NCBI GenBank assembly: GCA_963667595.2
Contig: CAXXWD010000001.1
Span: forward strand, 434,001 to 498,000
Direction of reading: 5' to 3'
DNA length: 64,000 bases
Origin: JAHJQZ01 sp963667595
GTDB taxonomy: Bacteria > Pseudomonadota > Alphaproteobacteria > Rhizobiales > Devosiaceae
In this document: positions 8,497-16,558 of the stretch, in pieces
Layout: every line of letters begins with the position of its first letter
Numbering within the stretch: the first letter of the stretch is position 1
Translations under genes and position numbers: made by a program
Notes under the pieces: generated by a model
What the model saw: only the letters and a program-made list of their open reading frames with translations
What the model was told of the DNA's origin: nothing
Databases searched by the model: none

Positions 8497-8714
8497 CTGG
8501 TCGTTTTCCCCTAGAGCATGGTTCGAATAAGCGAGGATCGCTTTCTGGTTTTCTTGCGTGACACCATATAGGCCGGAAACAGCATATTCCAATCGCAACA
8601 AAATGCTGTCCGTGCCGGGCGGCGAGCCCGCCTTGTTTTAAGCCGGCGCGCCGGACTTGACCAGTACCGCGCCGCCGCGCATGGTCCACACTTCTGTTTC
8701 GAGGAAATTCACCC

Positions 8715-9533
8715 TTGCCCTTCCCCGATATCGACCCCATCGTCTTTGCGCTCGGTCCGTTGGTCGTTCGCTGGTACGGCCTTGCCTATCTCGCCGGCGT
8801 CGCGCTCGGAGCGCTTTACGGGATCGCCCTGTTGCACCGCCCCTCGCTCTGGGTGAACAACAAAACCCCCTTCACGCCGGCCGAATGGATCGATTTCGGC
8901 TTCTGGGCCGTCATCGCCATCGTCATCGGCGGGCGGCTGGGCTATGTGCTCCTGTACGATCCGGTCTATTATTTCGAGAACCCGATCGACATCGTGAAGA
9001 CCTGGGTCGGCGGCATGTCGTTCCATGGCGGACTATTAGGCCTGATCGTGGCGCTGGCGTGGTTTTCCTATCACAAGAAATCCTCGTTCCTGTCCGGCAT
9101 CGATTTGCTCGGCGCCGTCTCGCCGCTCGGCCTGATGCTCGGCCGCATCGCCAATTTCATCAATAGCGAGCTTTACGGCAAAGCCACCACCCTGCCCTGG
9201 GGTGTTGTTTTTCCAAACGGGGGGCCCCTGCCGCGTCACCCCAGCCAGCTTTACGAGGCCTCCCTCGAAGGGCTCGTCCTGTTCCTGGTCCTGCGTGTCG
9301 TCACCCACATCTTCTACGGCCTCAGAAAACCCGGCCTCGTTGCCGGCCTGTTTGGCATCGGCTATGCACTGTCGCGCATTCTGGTCGAATTCGTTCGCCT
9401 GCCCGATCCGCAGATCGGCTATCTTTACGGGGGTTGGCTGACCATCGGCATGGTCTATTCGGTCCCGGTCCTTCTGACCGGTCTCTTCCTCGTCCTTTTT
9501 GCCCTTCGCAAGCCGAAAACCCGTGGCCGCTGA
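8715..9533 (+). CDS. lgt: Prolipoprotein diacylglyceryl transferase Lgt
   Basis: A 272-aa inner-membrane enzyme that transfers diacylglycerol from phosphatidylglycerol to the lipobox cysteine of prolipoproteins, the first step of lipoprotein maturation. It shows about seven hydrophobic segments, the periplasmic MSFHGGLLG motif and the family signature GRIANFINSELYGK (canonical GRxGNFxNxExxG, here Ala for the Gly). C-terminal HPSQLYEASLEG is also conserved. The likely start is TTG 8715 with GAGGA at 8701-8705. Several lipoproteins in this window (ankyrin protein at 21.2 kb, 30.2 kb protein) would be substrates. It overlaps the next gene by about 11 bp. Confidence 0.93.
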   Translation: MPFPDIDPIVFALGPLVVRWYGLAYLAGVALGALYGIALLHRPSLWVNNKTPFTPAEWIDFGFWAVIAIVIGGRLGYVLLYDPVYYFENPIDIVKTWVGGMSFHGGLLGLIVALAWFSYHKKSSFLSGIDLLGAVSPLGLMLGRIANFINSELYGKATTLPWGVVFPNGGPLPRHPSQLYEASLEGLVLFLVLRVVTHIFYGLRKPGLVAGLFGIGYALSRILVEFVRLPDPQIGYLYGGWLTIGMVYSVPVLLTGLFLVLFALRKPKTRGR

Positions 9534-10701
9534 CAAAGACACGCCCCTTGGCAGACTGATTGACCGACAGATCGCCGTGTCGGGACCGCTGTCCTTCGCG
9601 CTCTACATGCAGCTTTGCCTGACGCACACAGAACACGGCTATTACTGTCGCGACATGCCCATCGGACGTGGCGGCGATTTCGTCACCGCTCCTGAAATCA
9701 GCCAGATTTTCGGCGAAACCCTCGGGCTCTGGGTGGCGCTTTTGGGCCAGCAGTTCTCCAGCAATGTTTTCGATCTCGTCGAACTCGGTCCCGGACGCGG
9801 CACGCTGATGGCCGATCTCATGCGCAGCCTTATTCGGGTCGCGCCCGATGCAAAACCGAACGGCCCGTTCCTTGTCGAAATCGGCGCCGGCCTGAAGGCC
9901 GAACAGGCGCGCCGCCTTCACGCCATCGATCCGGTTTGGCTCGATGCGGTTTCCGACCTTGCGGATCACGGCCCGCCACTCGTTATTGTCGCCAACGAGT
10001 TTTTCGACGCCCTGCCCGTTCATCAATATCAAAAGACCGAAAACGGCTGGCACGAACGCATGATCGGGCTGGAGGCGGGAAACCGTATCTGGGGGCTCGA
10101 TCCCACGCCCATTCCCGACGAAGCCCTGCCCGAAGCGGCCCGCAACGCCGCGCTTCACGCCCGTTTCGAATCCCGCCCCAGCGCCGACGCCGTGATGGCC
10201 GTGCTTGCCGGCAAACTCGAACGCCGTGGCGGCGCCCTCATCGTCATCGATTACGGCTACAAGAAAAGCCAGACTGGCGACACCATTCAGGCTATCGCCG
10301 GCCATGCCTATGCCGATCCGCTTGCCCGTCCCGGCGAGGCCGATCTGACCGCCCATGTCGATTTCGAAGCTCTGACCGCCGCCGCGAAGGGTCTTGAATC
10401 CTGGCCCGTTGTCGGCCAGGGCGCGTTCTTGATGGCGCTCGGCGCTGCCGAACGGGCAACGGCTCTCAAAAGAGCCAATCCCTCGCGTGCCGAAGCCATT
10501 TCAGCCGATCTTGCCCGGTTGACCGACCCCCGTCAGATGGGCGAAGTTTTCAAGGTATTGTGTATTTCAAGCAGGGACCTTTCTCCCTATCCTTTTTCCT
10601 CGGCGCACGATCGCGATTTACGTTCCATTACCGGCCAGGAGGGGGGCCGAGACCGGACGGAACCGCGATCCGATACCGGGATTGATCACGGCAACGATTA
10701 A
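9523..10701 (+). CDS. Class I SAM-dependent methyltransferase, MidA/NDUFAF7 (DUF185) family
   Basis: About 392 aa. Motifs of the family are clear: the N-terminal ISGPLSFALYMQLCL-type helix, HTEHGYYCRDMPIGRGGDF, TAPEISQIFGE, the SAM-binding VELGPGRGTLMADL and NEFFDALPVHQ. Human NDUFAF7 methylates an arginine of complex I subunit NDUFS2; bacterial members are presumed protein-arginine methyltransferases. GTG 9523 (VAADKDTPLG) was taken as start; a TTG at 9499 is also possible. The normal C-terminus should be near MGEVFKVL...SPYPF (about residue 355), but the frame continues ~35 more residues of low-complexity charged sequence up to 10701, a tail not expected for the family. Overlap with lgt suggests coupling. 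Confidence 0.85.
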   Translation: MAADKDTPLGRLIDRQIAVSGPLSFALYMQLCLTHTEHGYYCRDMPIGRGGDFVTAPEISQIFGETLGLWVALLGQQFSSNVFDLVELGPGRGTLMADLMRSLIRVAPDAKPNGPFLVEIGAGLKAEQARRLHAIDPVWLDAVSDLADHGPPLVIVANEFFDALPVHQYQKTENGWHERMIGLEAGNRIWGLDPTPIPDEALPEAARNAALHARFESRPSADAVMAVLAGKLERRGGALIVIDYGYKKSQTGDTIQAIAGHAYADPLARPGEADLTAHVDFEALTAAAKGLESWPVVGQGAFLMALGAAERATALKRANPSRAEAISADLARLTDPRQMGEVFKVLCISSRDLSPYPFSSAHDRDLRSITGQEGGRDRTEPRSDTGIDHGND

Positions 10702-10733
10702 CGCGATCCGCGTTGCAGTTTTGGAGAGTCACC

Positions 10734-11579
10734 ATGACTATCGCGCCCCCCTTCGAACAGGATCCCACTCTGGCCGCCATGCCGGGCATCGTGCATGGGT
10801 TTTTCGGACGCCGATCCGGACGTGGCAAGGAGTCCTGCGATTTCGACATGTCGGAAACGCTCGGAACGCCAATCGCCGCAGTGCGCGCCAACAGAAGCCG
10901 CGCCCTGATCAATCTCGGGCTCGGCAATGCCGGCCTGGCGCTTGTGACCCAGGTCCATTCGGCCCGTGTCGTGGTCACCAACGCACCGTTTGCCCGCGAC
11001 CATCGCCCCGAGGAAGACCGCGTTTCCAAGACCACCGCCAAATATTCGCATGGCGCCCGCCCCGAAGCCGACGCCATCATCACCACCAAGCCGGGCCTCG
11101 CGCTCGGCATCCTGACCGCCGATTGCGCGCCGGTCCTGTTCGCCGACGCCGAAGCTGGCGTGGTTGCCGCCTGCCATGCCGGACGGCGCGGCGCCGCCAA
11201 GGGCATCATCGGCAATACCGTCGCCACCATGCTCGAACTGGGCGCCACCATTCCGAACATCCGCGCCGCCATCGGCCCGACCATCTGTGGTTCCGTTTAC
11301 GAACTGTCGCAGGAGACCATCGACGAAATGGCGGTTTTCAATCCGGCCGTCAGTGATTTCGCCTATGTGCCCGACGGCAAGACGGGGATTCATTTCGATC
11401 TGCCCGGCTTCGTTATTTCGGAAATCACCAAACTCAGCATCCCGGCGCCGCCGCATCCCAAATGCACCTATGACGATCCGGACGCCTATTTCTCCCACCG
11501 CCGCTTCACCCATACCGGCGAACCGACGGGACGGCAGATCTCGATGATCGCGCTCATGCCGGCGGCAGCCGAGGAGTAA
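10734..11579 (+). CDS. pgeF: Peptidoglycan editing factor PgeF (laccase-domain, YfiH family)
   Basis: A 281-aa protein of the multicopper polyphenol oxidase (DUF152) family. It has VHGFFGRRSG at the N-terminus, TQVHSARV with a zinc/copper-binding His, the ILTADCAPVLFAD motif with the conserved Cys, ACHAGRRGAAKG, and GPTICGSVYEL. PgeF/YfiH guards peptidoglycan composition (removing L-Ser wrongly built into stem peptides); related proteins also have purine nucleoside phosphorylase activity. ATG 10734 has a good GGAGAG site 5 bp upstream. It follows lgt and midA-like on the same strand, a common alphaproteobacterial order. Confidence 0.9.
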   Translation: MTIAPPFEQDPTLAAMPGIVHGFFGRRSGRGKESCDFDMSETLGTPIAAVRANRSRALINLGLGNAGLALVTQVHSARVVVTNAPFARDHRPEEDRVSKTTAKYSHGARPEADAIITTKPGLALGILTADCAPVLFADAEAGVVAACHAGRRGAAKGIIGNTVATMLELGATIPNIRAAIGPTICGSVYELSQETIDEMAVFNPAVSDFAYVPDGKTGIHFDLPGFVISEITKLSIPAPPHPKCTYDDPDAYFSHRRFTHTGEPTGRQISMIALMPAAAEE

Positions 11580-11699
11580 ACGGATAATTTCCCTCAAGGG
11601 TAACAGCGTGGTTGATCCGCGGCGTCTGGCGCGATAACAAAGCGTCACTTTCCGGCGCTGCTCTGGGGCAGGTGCGCTGATATCGAAATGGGTGGCCAA

Positions 11700-12632
11700 A
11701 TGAAACTGGTGACGGGGAATTCCAACCTGGCCCTGGCGAAAGCCATTTCCGACTACCTGGAACTTCCCCTGACCGACGCCACGGTGCGCCGGTTCGCTGA
11801 CAAGGAAATCTTCGTCGAAATCAACGAGAACGTACGCGGCGAGGATGTCTTCATCATCCAGTCGACCTCGTATCCGGCCAATGACAACCTGATGGAGCTG
11901 TTGATCCTCACGGATGCACTCCGGCGGTCCTCGGCCCGGCGGATCACCGCCGTGCTGCCCTATTTCGGCTATGCCCGTCAGGACCGCAAATCGACGCCGC
12001 GCACCCCGATCTCGGCCAAGCTCGTCGCCAATCTCCTTGTCGAGGCGGGAGTCAATCGCGTTTTGACACTCGATCTGCATGCCGCCCAGATTCAGGGCTT
12101 TTTCGACATTCCGACCGACAACCTGTTCGCCGCGCCGGTAATGGTGCGCGACATCCGCGAACATTACGGGGTCGAGAACACCGTCATCATCTCTCCCGAT
12201 GTCGGCGGCGTGCTGCGTGCCCGCAACGTCGCGTCGCGCATCGGCGTGCCGCTGGCCATCGTCGACAAGCGCCGCCCGCGCCCCGGCGTTTCGGAAGTGA
12301 TGAACATCATCGGCGAGGTCGAGGGCCGCGCCTGTCTCCTCATCGACGACATCATCGATTCGGGCGGCACGCTGATGAACGCCGCCGAGGCGCTTCTGGC
12401 CGCCGGCGCCACCGAGGTCTCGGCCTACACCACCCACGGCGTCCTGTCCGGCGAAGCCGCCGAACGGGTCGGCAAATCGCGGTTCAAGGAACTTGTGGTG
12501 ACCGATTCCATCGAGGCCAGCGAGGCCGTCGCTGCAACCCCCAAGATCCGCCGGATCACCATCGCCCCGCTGATGGGCGAAGCCATTGCCCGCACGGCAG
12601 CTGAACAGTCGGTGTCGAGCCTGTTCGACTGA
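11700..12632 (+). CDS. prs: Ribose-phosphate pyrophosphokinase Prs
   Basis: A 310-aa enzyme that makes PRPP from ribose 5-phosphate and ATP, feeding nucleotide, His and Trp synthesis. Conserved parts: KLVTGNSNLALAKAI at the start, FIIQSTSYPANDNLMELLI, the YARQDRK flexible/ATP region, LDLHAAQIQGFF metal site, SPDVGGVLRA, KRRP and the PRPP-binding loop LIDDIIDSGGTL. ATG 11700 fits the family start MKLV and has GGGTGG just upstream; ATG 11688 would add MGGQ. A hairpin overlaps its stop codon. Confidence 0.95.
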   Translation: MKLVTGNSNLALAKAISDYLELPLTDATVRRFADKEIFVEINENVRGEDVFIIQSTSYPANDNLMELLILTDALRRSSARRITAVLPYFGYARQDRKSTPRTPISAKLVANLLVEAGVNRVLTLDLHAAQIQGFFDIPTDNLFAAPVMVRDIREHYGVENTVIISPDVGGVLRARNVASRIGVPLAIVDKRRPRPGVSEVMNIIGEVEGRACLLIDDIIDSGGTLMNAAEALLAAGATEVSAYTTHGVLSGEAAERVGKSRFKELVVTDSIEASEAVAATPKIRRITIAPLMGEAIARTAAEQSVSSLFD

Positions 12633-12655
12633 GATACGCCCTTCGGGCGGATCTC
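12631..12655 (+). terminator. Hairpin at the prs stop codon
   Basis: GAGAT-a-CGCCC / TTC loop / GGGCG-g-ATCTC: a 10-bp stem with one internal mismatch that begins inside the TGA stop of prs. There is no T-tract, so it may be a processing or protective 3' structure rather than a strict intrinsic terminator. Confidence 0.45.
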
Positions 12656-12691
12656 ATCGCCCGATTCACTCAAAACGTGACCGGTGCCAAC

Positions 12692-12754
12692 TGCTCGTTT
12701 TATCGTGTTTTCGAACCGGAAAAGTGGCGTCCACTTTTCCTGGAAACACTCTAG
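12692..12754 (-). repeat. Dispersed intergenic repeat, copy B (inverted)
   Basis: Read on the minus strand this starts CTAGAGTGTTTCCAGG and contains GCCACTTTTCCGGTTCGAAA followed by ACACGATAA, closely matching copy A. The CTAG boundary supplies the TAG stop codon of the minus-strand hypothetical gene at 12751, as it does for ctpA at copy A. Just left, CGCCCGATTCACTCAAAACG (12658-12677) matches the tail module of copy C. Confidence 0.68.
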
Positions 12755-13152
12755 GCGGCCTCTGCGCCTTCAGCCATGAGTATGCTTGTCATGAAGGTGG
12801 CCGGCATCGGAGCATCCATCACCGCCGACTCACCGGACGCGTCTGCGAGTGAAAAATCGCCCGGCGGCGACTCTTTAAAAAAGCCCGTTTCCCCGTCAGG
12901 TGTCGCGGTGCCGAATTCCTGCAGAGTAAGGAGCGCATCGAACGTGTCGGCGCCCATCAGGTCTTCGTTAAAGGCATTGCCGGAAACGCCGTCGGTCGCG
13001 TCGGTCGACCCGGACACGCCGGATTGGGCCGCGAATTCGGCGAACGACAAGCCGCCGACGCTCAGTCCGCCACCCGAGCCGATATTGGGGTGACCGTAAA
13101 GACTGACCAGCAGGCTTTGCATCGCGCTATCGGTGTCAGCAATCGTACTCAT
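12751..13152 (-). CDS. Hypothetical protein (133 aa)
   Basis: No family recognised. The protein (start MSTIADTDSAMQSLLV) is acidic, Gly/Ser/Ala-rich and low in basic residues, with no signal peptide or membrane segment. It has a glycine-rich stretch (NIGSGGGLSVGG) and ends MAEGAEAA. Codon use looks normal for the region. ATG 13152 was taken as the start; a longer frame to 13347 reads like shadow sequence. Its stop codon is provided by the CTAG edge of a dispersed repeat, so the C-terminus may have been changed by repeat insertion. Divergent from rplY and convergent with prs. Confidence 0.5.
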   Translation of the reverse strand: MSTIADTDSAMQSLLVSLYGHPNIGSGGGLSVGGLSFAEFAAQSGVSGSTDATDGVSGNAFNEDLMGADTFDALLTLQEFGTATPDGETGFFKESPPGDFSLADASGESAVMDAPMPATFMTSILMAEGAEAA

Positions 13153-13350
13153 GAACAAAATGTCCGTCTGCCTTGATATTAAGAACTCGATGCAAGATCC
13201 ATGCCGGGGAAATCGGCCCGAAAACCGGCCGTTTTCCTCCGATCCGGCGATTGGCGCGTTCGGAACGCGGCAAATTCTGCCGGCCGCGCGGCAGGGGTTG
13301 CCGGCCCCTTGCCCAACCCCTGCTTTTCGCCTATATCCCGGCGCCATGAA

Positions 13351-13387
13351 GCGCGCCTCACCCCTGGAGGAGGCGCGCGCGGTTTTT
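13351..13387 (+). terminator. Hairpin plus T-tract in the rplY leader (terminator or attenuator)
   Basis: GCGCGCCTC (13351-13359) pairs with GAGGCGCGC (13370-13378); after GCGG comes TTTTT at 13383-13387. This has the form of an intrinsic terminator on the plus strand, ending about 64 bp before the rplY ATG. No upstream plus-strand gene is near (prs ends 720 bp before), so it may attenuate an rplY leader transcript rather than end prs mRNA. Confidence 0.55.
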
Positions 13388-13450
13388 CGGGTGTCGCGCC
13401 ATTAACGGCAACCGATCCCGGAGATCGCACCAACCCAATTGGAGTGTCCA

Positions 13451-14092
13451 ATGGCCGTTGCCTTCAAGGCTACGCCGCGCGACCGGGTGGGCAAGGGGGC
13501 CGCTCGTGAGCTGCGTCGTCAAGGTCTGATTCCCGCCGTCATCTACGGCGACAAGAAACCCCCGCTCGCCATCGCGATTTCCTACAAGGAAGCCATGCAG
13601 CATATCTATGCTGGCGGTTTTCTAAGCCACGTCATGACCGTCGAGGTCGACGGAGAGACCCATAAGGTCATCCCGCGCGACTATCAGCTCGATCCGGTCA
13701 AGGATTTCGCCCTGCATGTCGATTTCCTGAGGATCGGCGCGGGTTCGCGCATCACCGTCGATGTGGCGGTGCACTTCGCCAACCAAGCGAGCTGCCCCGG
13801 CCTCAAGAAGGGTGGCGTGCTGAACATCGTCCGCCACACGGTGGAAGTCAGCTGCCCGGCCGATGCCATTCCGGAATCGCTGGTGCTCGACCTTTCCGAA
13901 AAGCAGATCGGCGACAGCCTGCACATCTCGCATGTCCATCTGCCGGAAGGCGTGACCCCGACCATCACGGATCGCAACTTCACCATCGCGACCATCGCGG
14001 CGCCGTCGACCTTCAAGGTCGAAGAGACCACCGAAGCGGCGACCGAAACTGATGCCACGACGGAAGCCGAGACCGAAGAGCCGGAAGAATAA
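13451..14092 (+). CDS. rplY: 50S ribosomal protein L25/general stress protein Ctc
   Basis: A 213-aa long-form bL25 that binds 5S rRNA. The N-terminal L25 domain (about 1-95: FKATPRDRVGKGAARELRRQ, IPAVIYGD, DFLRI) is followed by the TL5/CTC C-terminal beta domain (about 100-190) and an acidic tail (TEAATETDATTEAETEEPEE). ATG 13451 with GGAG six bases upstream. It precedes pth, the common alphaproteobacterial pairing, and has a terminator-like hairpin in its leader. Confidence 0.95.
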   Translation: MAVAFKATPRDRVGKGAARELRRQGLIPAVIYGDKKPPLAIAISYKEAMQHIYAGGFLSHVMTVEVDGETHKVIPRDYQLDPVKDFALHVDFLRIGAGSRITVDVAVHFANQASCPGLKKGGVLNIVRHTVEVSCPADAIPESLVLDLSEKQIGDSLHISHVHLPEGVTPTITDRNFTIATIAAPSTFKVEETTEAATETDATTEAETEEPEE

Positions 14093-14152
14093 GGCTTCAA
14101 ACAAAATGCGGGCGGCGCAACCATGCGCCGCCTTTGGTTCTTGAGAGTCACG

Positions 14153-14373
14153 CGCTGGAGCGGCTCTCGTTTTCAAAAAAAGAATCGTCCGTTCCTCACA
14201 ACAGGTCTTGTGGGCGCGTTTTCGAACCGGAAACCGGTTCCCGCCTATCATGACGATGCGGCTGGAGCGCCGAAAGGTCCGGCAGGTTCGAAATGGGCGT
14301 TCCAGAGACTTGTAGTCGCATCGTTTTCGGCGATAACCCGGTATCCGCGTTTTCGCACGATGCTCCAGGCGGA
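14153..14373 (-). repeat. Dispersed intergenic repeats between rplY and pth, copy E (composite)
   Basis: Two modules of the family fill this 289-bp gap. GCGCGTTTTCGAACCGGAAA at 14215-14234 is the reverse complement of the middle module of copy A. CGTTTTCGGCGATAACCCGG...GATGCTCC (14329-14368) is an inverted, diverged head module. GCTGGAGCG occurs at both 14155 and 14260. No gene fits here; the pth promoter or ribosome site lies at its right end. Confidence 0.55.
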
Positions 14374-14381
14374 GGCTGGCC

Positions 14382-15152
14382 ATGCACCTGATCGTGGGCC
14401 TCGGAAATCCGGGCGCCGAATATGCGCACAACCGGCACAATATCGGTTTCATGGCGGTCGACGCCATTGCGCGCACCCATGCCTATCCGCCCTTCCGCGC
14501 CAAGTTCAACGGCCTTGTAAGCGATGCCCAGATCGATGGCGAACGGGTGCTCTTGCTCAAGCCCTCGACCTTCATGAACCGGTCCGGCGACTGCGTCGGA
14601 CAGGCCGTCAAGTTCTACAAGCTCGCGCCCGCCGACATTACCGTCATCTATGACGAGCTCGACCTGGTGCCGGGCAAACTGAGGGTCAAGACCGGCGGCG
14701 GCAATGGCGGACACAATGGGTTGAGATCCATCGATCCGGTCATCGGCACCGCCTATCAGCGCGTCCGGATCGGCATCGGTCATCCCGGCCACAAGGACCT
14801 CGTCACCCGCCACGTTCTCGGCAATTTCGCCAAATCCGATGCCGAATGGCTGGAGCCACTGCTTGCGGCCGTGGCGAACAATGCCGGTCTTCTGGCCAAG
14901 GGCGACGCCGCCAATTTCATGAACCGGGTCGCCAACGCGACCAATCCCGAGCCCGAACCGAAACCGGCAAAAAAAACCAGATCGAAACCTGACACGGATA
15001 CAACACTGGTACCGGACGCCGCAGAGGACGACAAACCCGCGCCGAAAGGGCAGAGTCACATTCGTCAGGCCCGGACCCGACCGGTGCCAAAACTGCCCGA
15101 GACCGGCCCGATGGCCGACATGCTGAGGAAGCTCTTCGGCCACAAGGAGTAA
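14382..15152 (+). CDS. pth: Peptidyl-tRNA hydrolase Pth (with C-terminal extension)
   Basis: A 256-aa enzyme that releases tRNA from prematurely dropped peptidyl-tRNA. Core motifs: LIVGLGNPGAEYAHNRHNIGFM with the catalytic His, PSTFMNRSG, YDELDLVPGKLRVKTGGGNGGHNGLRSI (split here across the active-site loop) and RIGIGHPG. The core ends near residue 190; about 65 further residues form a Pro/Lys-rich tail ending MLRKLFGHKE, a type of extension common in Hyphomicrobiales. ATG 14382 has GGCGGAGG upstream. The following gene starts 4 bp after its stop. Confidence 0.95.
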   Translation: MHLIVGLGNPGAEYAHNRHNIGFMAVDAIARTHAYPPFRAKFNGLVSDAQIDGERVLLLKPSTFMNRSGDCVGQAVKFYKLAPADITVIYDELDLVPGKLRVKTGGGNGGHNGLRSIDPVIGTAYQRVRIGIGHPGHKDLVTRHVLGNFAKSDAEWLEPLLAAVANNAGLLAKGDAANFMNRVANATNPEPEPKPAKKTRSKPDTDTTLVPDAAEDDKPAPKGQSHIRQARTRPVPKLPETGPMADMLRKLFGHKE

Positions 15153-15156
15153 CGTA

Positions 15157-15693
15157 ATGGATGCCTCTCATCTGACACCGGACGACGTGGTCTACCATCT
15201 TGCTGTCAGCGCTGACGGCTATCTGGCAACCTCCGATGGCGGTGGCGACTGGCTCGTTCCCTATTTCATCCCCGAACTCGGCCACGCCGATTTCCTCGCG
15301 CGGGTCGGCACGGTCCTGATGAGCCGGCGCACCAAGGACCGCATCAAGAAAACCGGCAGCTTTTCCTATGACGGCCTGCCCGGCATCGTCGCCACCAGCC
15401 ACAAGCTCGGCAGCGAGGATGCCCCGCTGAAAGCGGCGGAAGGCACGCCCGTACAAATTCTCGAAGCGGCCGGCAAGCTCGGCCCCGGTCCCTACTGGGT
15501 CGCGGGCGGCGCCCATCTGGCGACGGGTTTTCTCGAAGCGGGCCTGATCACGCGCATCGACCTCATCACCGTTCCGCTGGTTCTCGGCGCGGGCCTTCCG
15601 GCCTTCATCAACCGGCACCCGCTTGCTCTCGACCTCATCGAGACCCAGACCTATCCCAAGGGCATCGTGCGCACCTCGTGGCGACCGGTCTGA
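15157..15693 (+). CDS. Dihydrofolate reductase family protein (RibD C-terminal-like)
   Basis: A 178-aa protein with the RibD_C/DHFR-like fold: VVYHLAVSADGYLATSDGGGDWL at the N-terminus, VLMSRRTKDRI, PYWVAGGAHLATGFLEAGLITRIDL and PLVLGAGLPAF. The family comprises NADPH-dependent reductases, mostly of unknown substrate. ATG 15157 has an AAGGAG site overlapping the pth stop, so it is translated from the pth mRNA. Confidence 0.85.
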   Translation: MDASHLTPDDVVYHLAVSADGYLATSDGGGDWLVPYFIPELGHADFLARVGTVLMSRRTKDRIKKTGSFSYDGLPGIVATSHKLGSEDAPLKAAEGTPVQILEAAGKLGPGPYWVAGGAHLATGFLEAGLITRIDLITVPLVLGAGLPAFINRHPLALDLIETQTYPKGIVRTSWRPV

Positions 15694-15861
15694 TCGGATA
15701 GGACCGCTTTTAGCCGGAAACATCTGCCGCGGGCCGAGCAGGATCTGCCCCGTCTTGGCCACCCATAACGGCGTAATTCCCCCAAAAACGGGCGTTTCGC
15801 GTTTGGCCTAAATCTTGCGTCCGCCGATCATGAAGGCAAATCCTGTCCGGGAGTCCCCATC

Positions 15862-16443
15862 ATGATCGGTTCGGTTTCCGCCACCGCCGCCGCGACTTAC
15901 GCGACCGCTTCACGCATCCCGCCTCAAACCGATGCGACACCCGAAACCTCTTTTCCGCAAAACGAGGGCGTCACCGTCGCCCTGTCGCCGGGTGCGACCC
16001 TGCTTGCCAATCTGCCGTCGATCATCCTCGATCCGCAGGTGCATCTGGCCAATGCCGAAAGCCGGCTCAATGAGTTGCGCCAGGAATTGGGTATTTCCGC
16101 CACAACGAAGATCGACATCCACCTGTCCAGTTCCGGCCAGTTCACCGTTTCGGGGAACGACGAAAAGCTGGCCCAACTCGAACAGATGCTCAATGACGGC
16201 ACGGAGCGGGAGTTGCGCAACGCGCTGATCGGTGCCCATTCGAGCGCCATCATCCAGCGCATCGCCGCCGCCTCGCAGGAAACGGCCGCCGCCGTCGCGG
16301 CCAACCCGGGCGATGCCGAAGCGCTGTGGACCCAGATGCTGGCCAAGGCCGAAAGCATCAAAAGCCAGGCCATGGACTTCTCCTTCGCCAATGGGACGCT
16401 GAACGGGGTGTTTTCCGATGGCGTCAGCCTGGCAATTGCCTGA
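15862..16443 (+). CDS. Hypothetical protein (193 aa)
   Basis: No family recognised. The protein has a Thr/Ala-rich N-terminal 40 residues, then a helical region (VHLANAESRLNELRQELGI), a short beta-like stretch (TKIDIHLSSSGQFTVSGNDEKL) and an Ala/Glu-rich helical second half. No signal peptide or membrane segment is evident, and no cysteines were noted. The start and size recall secreted or flagellar accessory proteins, but nothing proves it. ATG 15862 is preceded by GGGAG. It stands between the DHFR-like gene and ychF on the same strand. Confidence 0.6.
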   Translation: MIGSVSATAAATYATASRIPPQTDATPETSFPQNEGVTVALSPGATLLANLPSIILDPQVHLANAESRLNELRQELGISATTKIDIHLSSSGQFTVSGNDEKLAQLEQMLNDGTERELRNALIGAHSSAIIQRIAAASQETAAAVAANPGDAEALWTQMLAKAESIKSQAMDFSFANGTLNGVFSDGVSLAIA

Positions 16444-16558
16444 ACCGCGGCACGATCCGCCAGATCGGCCTTGACCTCACCGGCGGGCAAACCTATCCCA
16501 TGAACGTTTTCAATCCTGACGGTCGGCCCGGCGCCACCGCGCAAAACCGGAGCGTTCC

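Noticed and set aside
8511..8600. Another copy of the dispersed repeat at CTAGAGCATGGTTCG
   Set aside because: Only the first bases match; the core and tail modules are not convincing.
10698..12437. A 579-codon minus-strand frame across pgeF and prs
   Set aside because: Antisense to two well-defined genes, with low-complexity His/Arg/Gly sequence and no domain.
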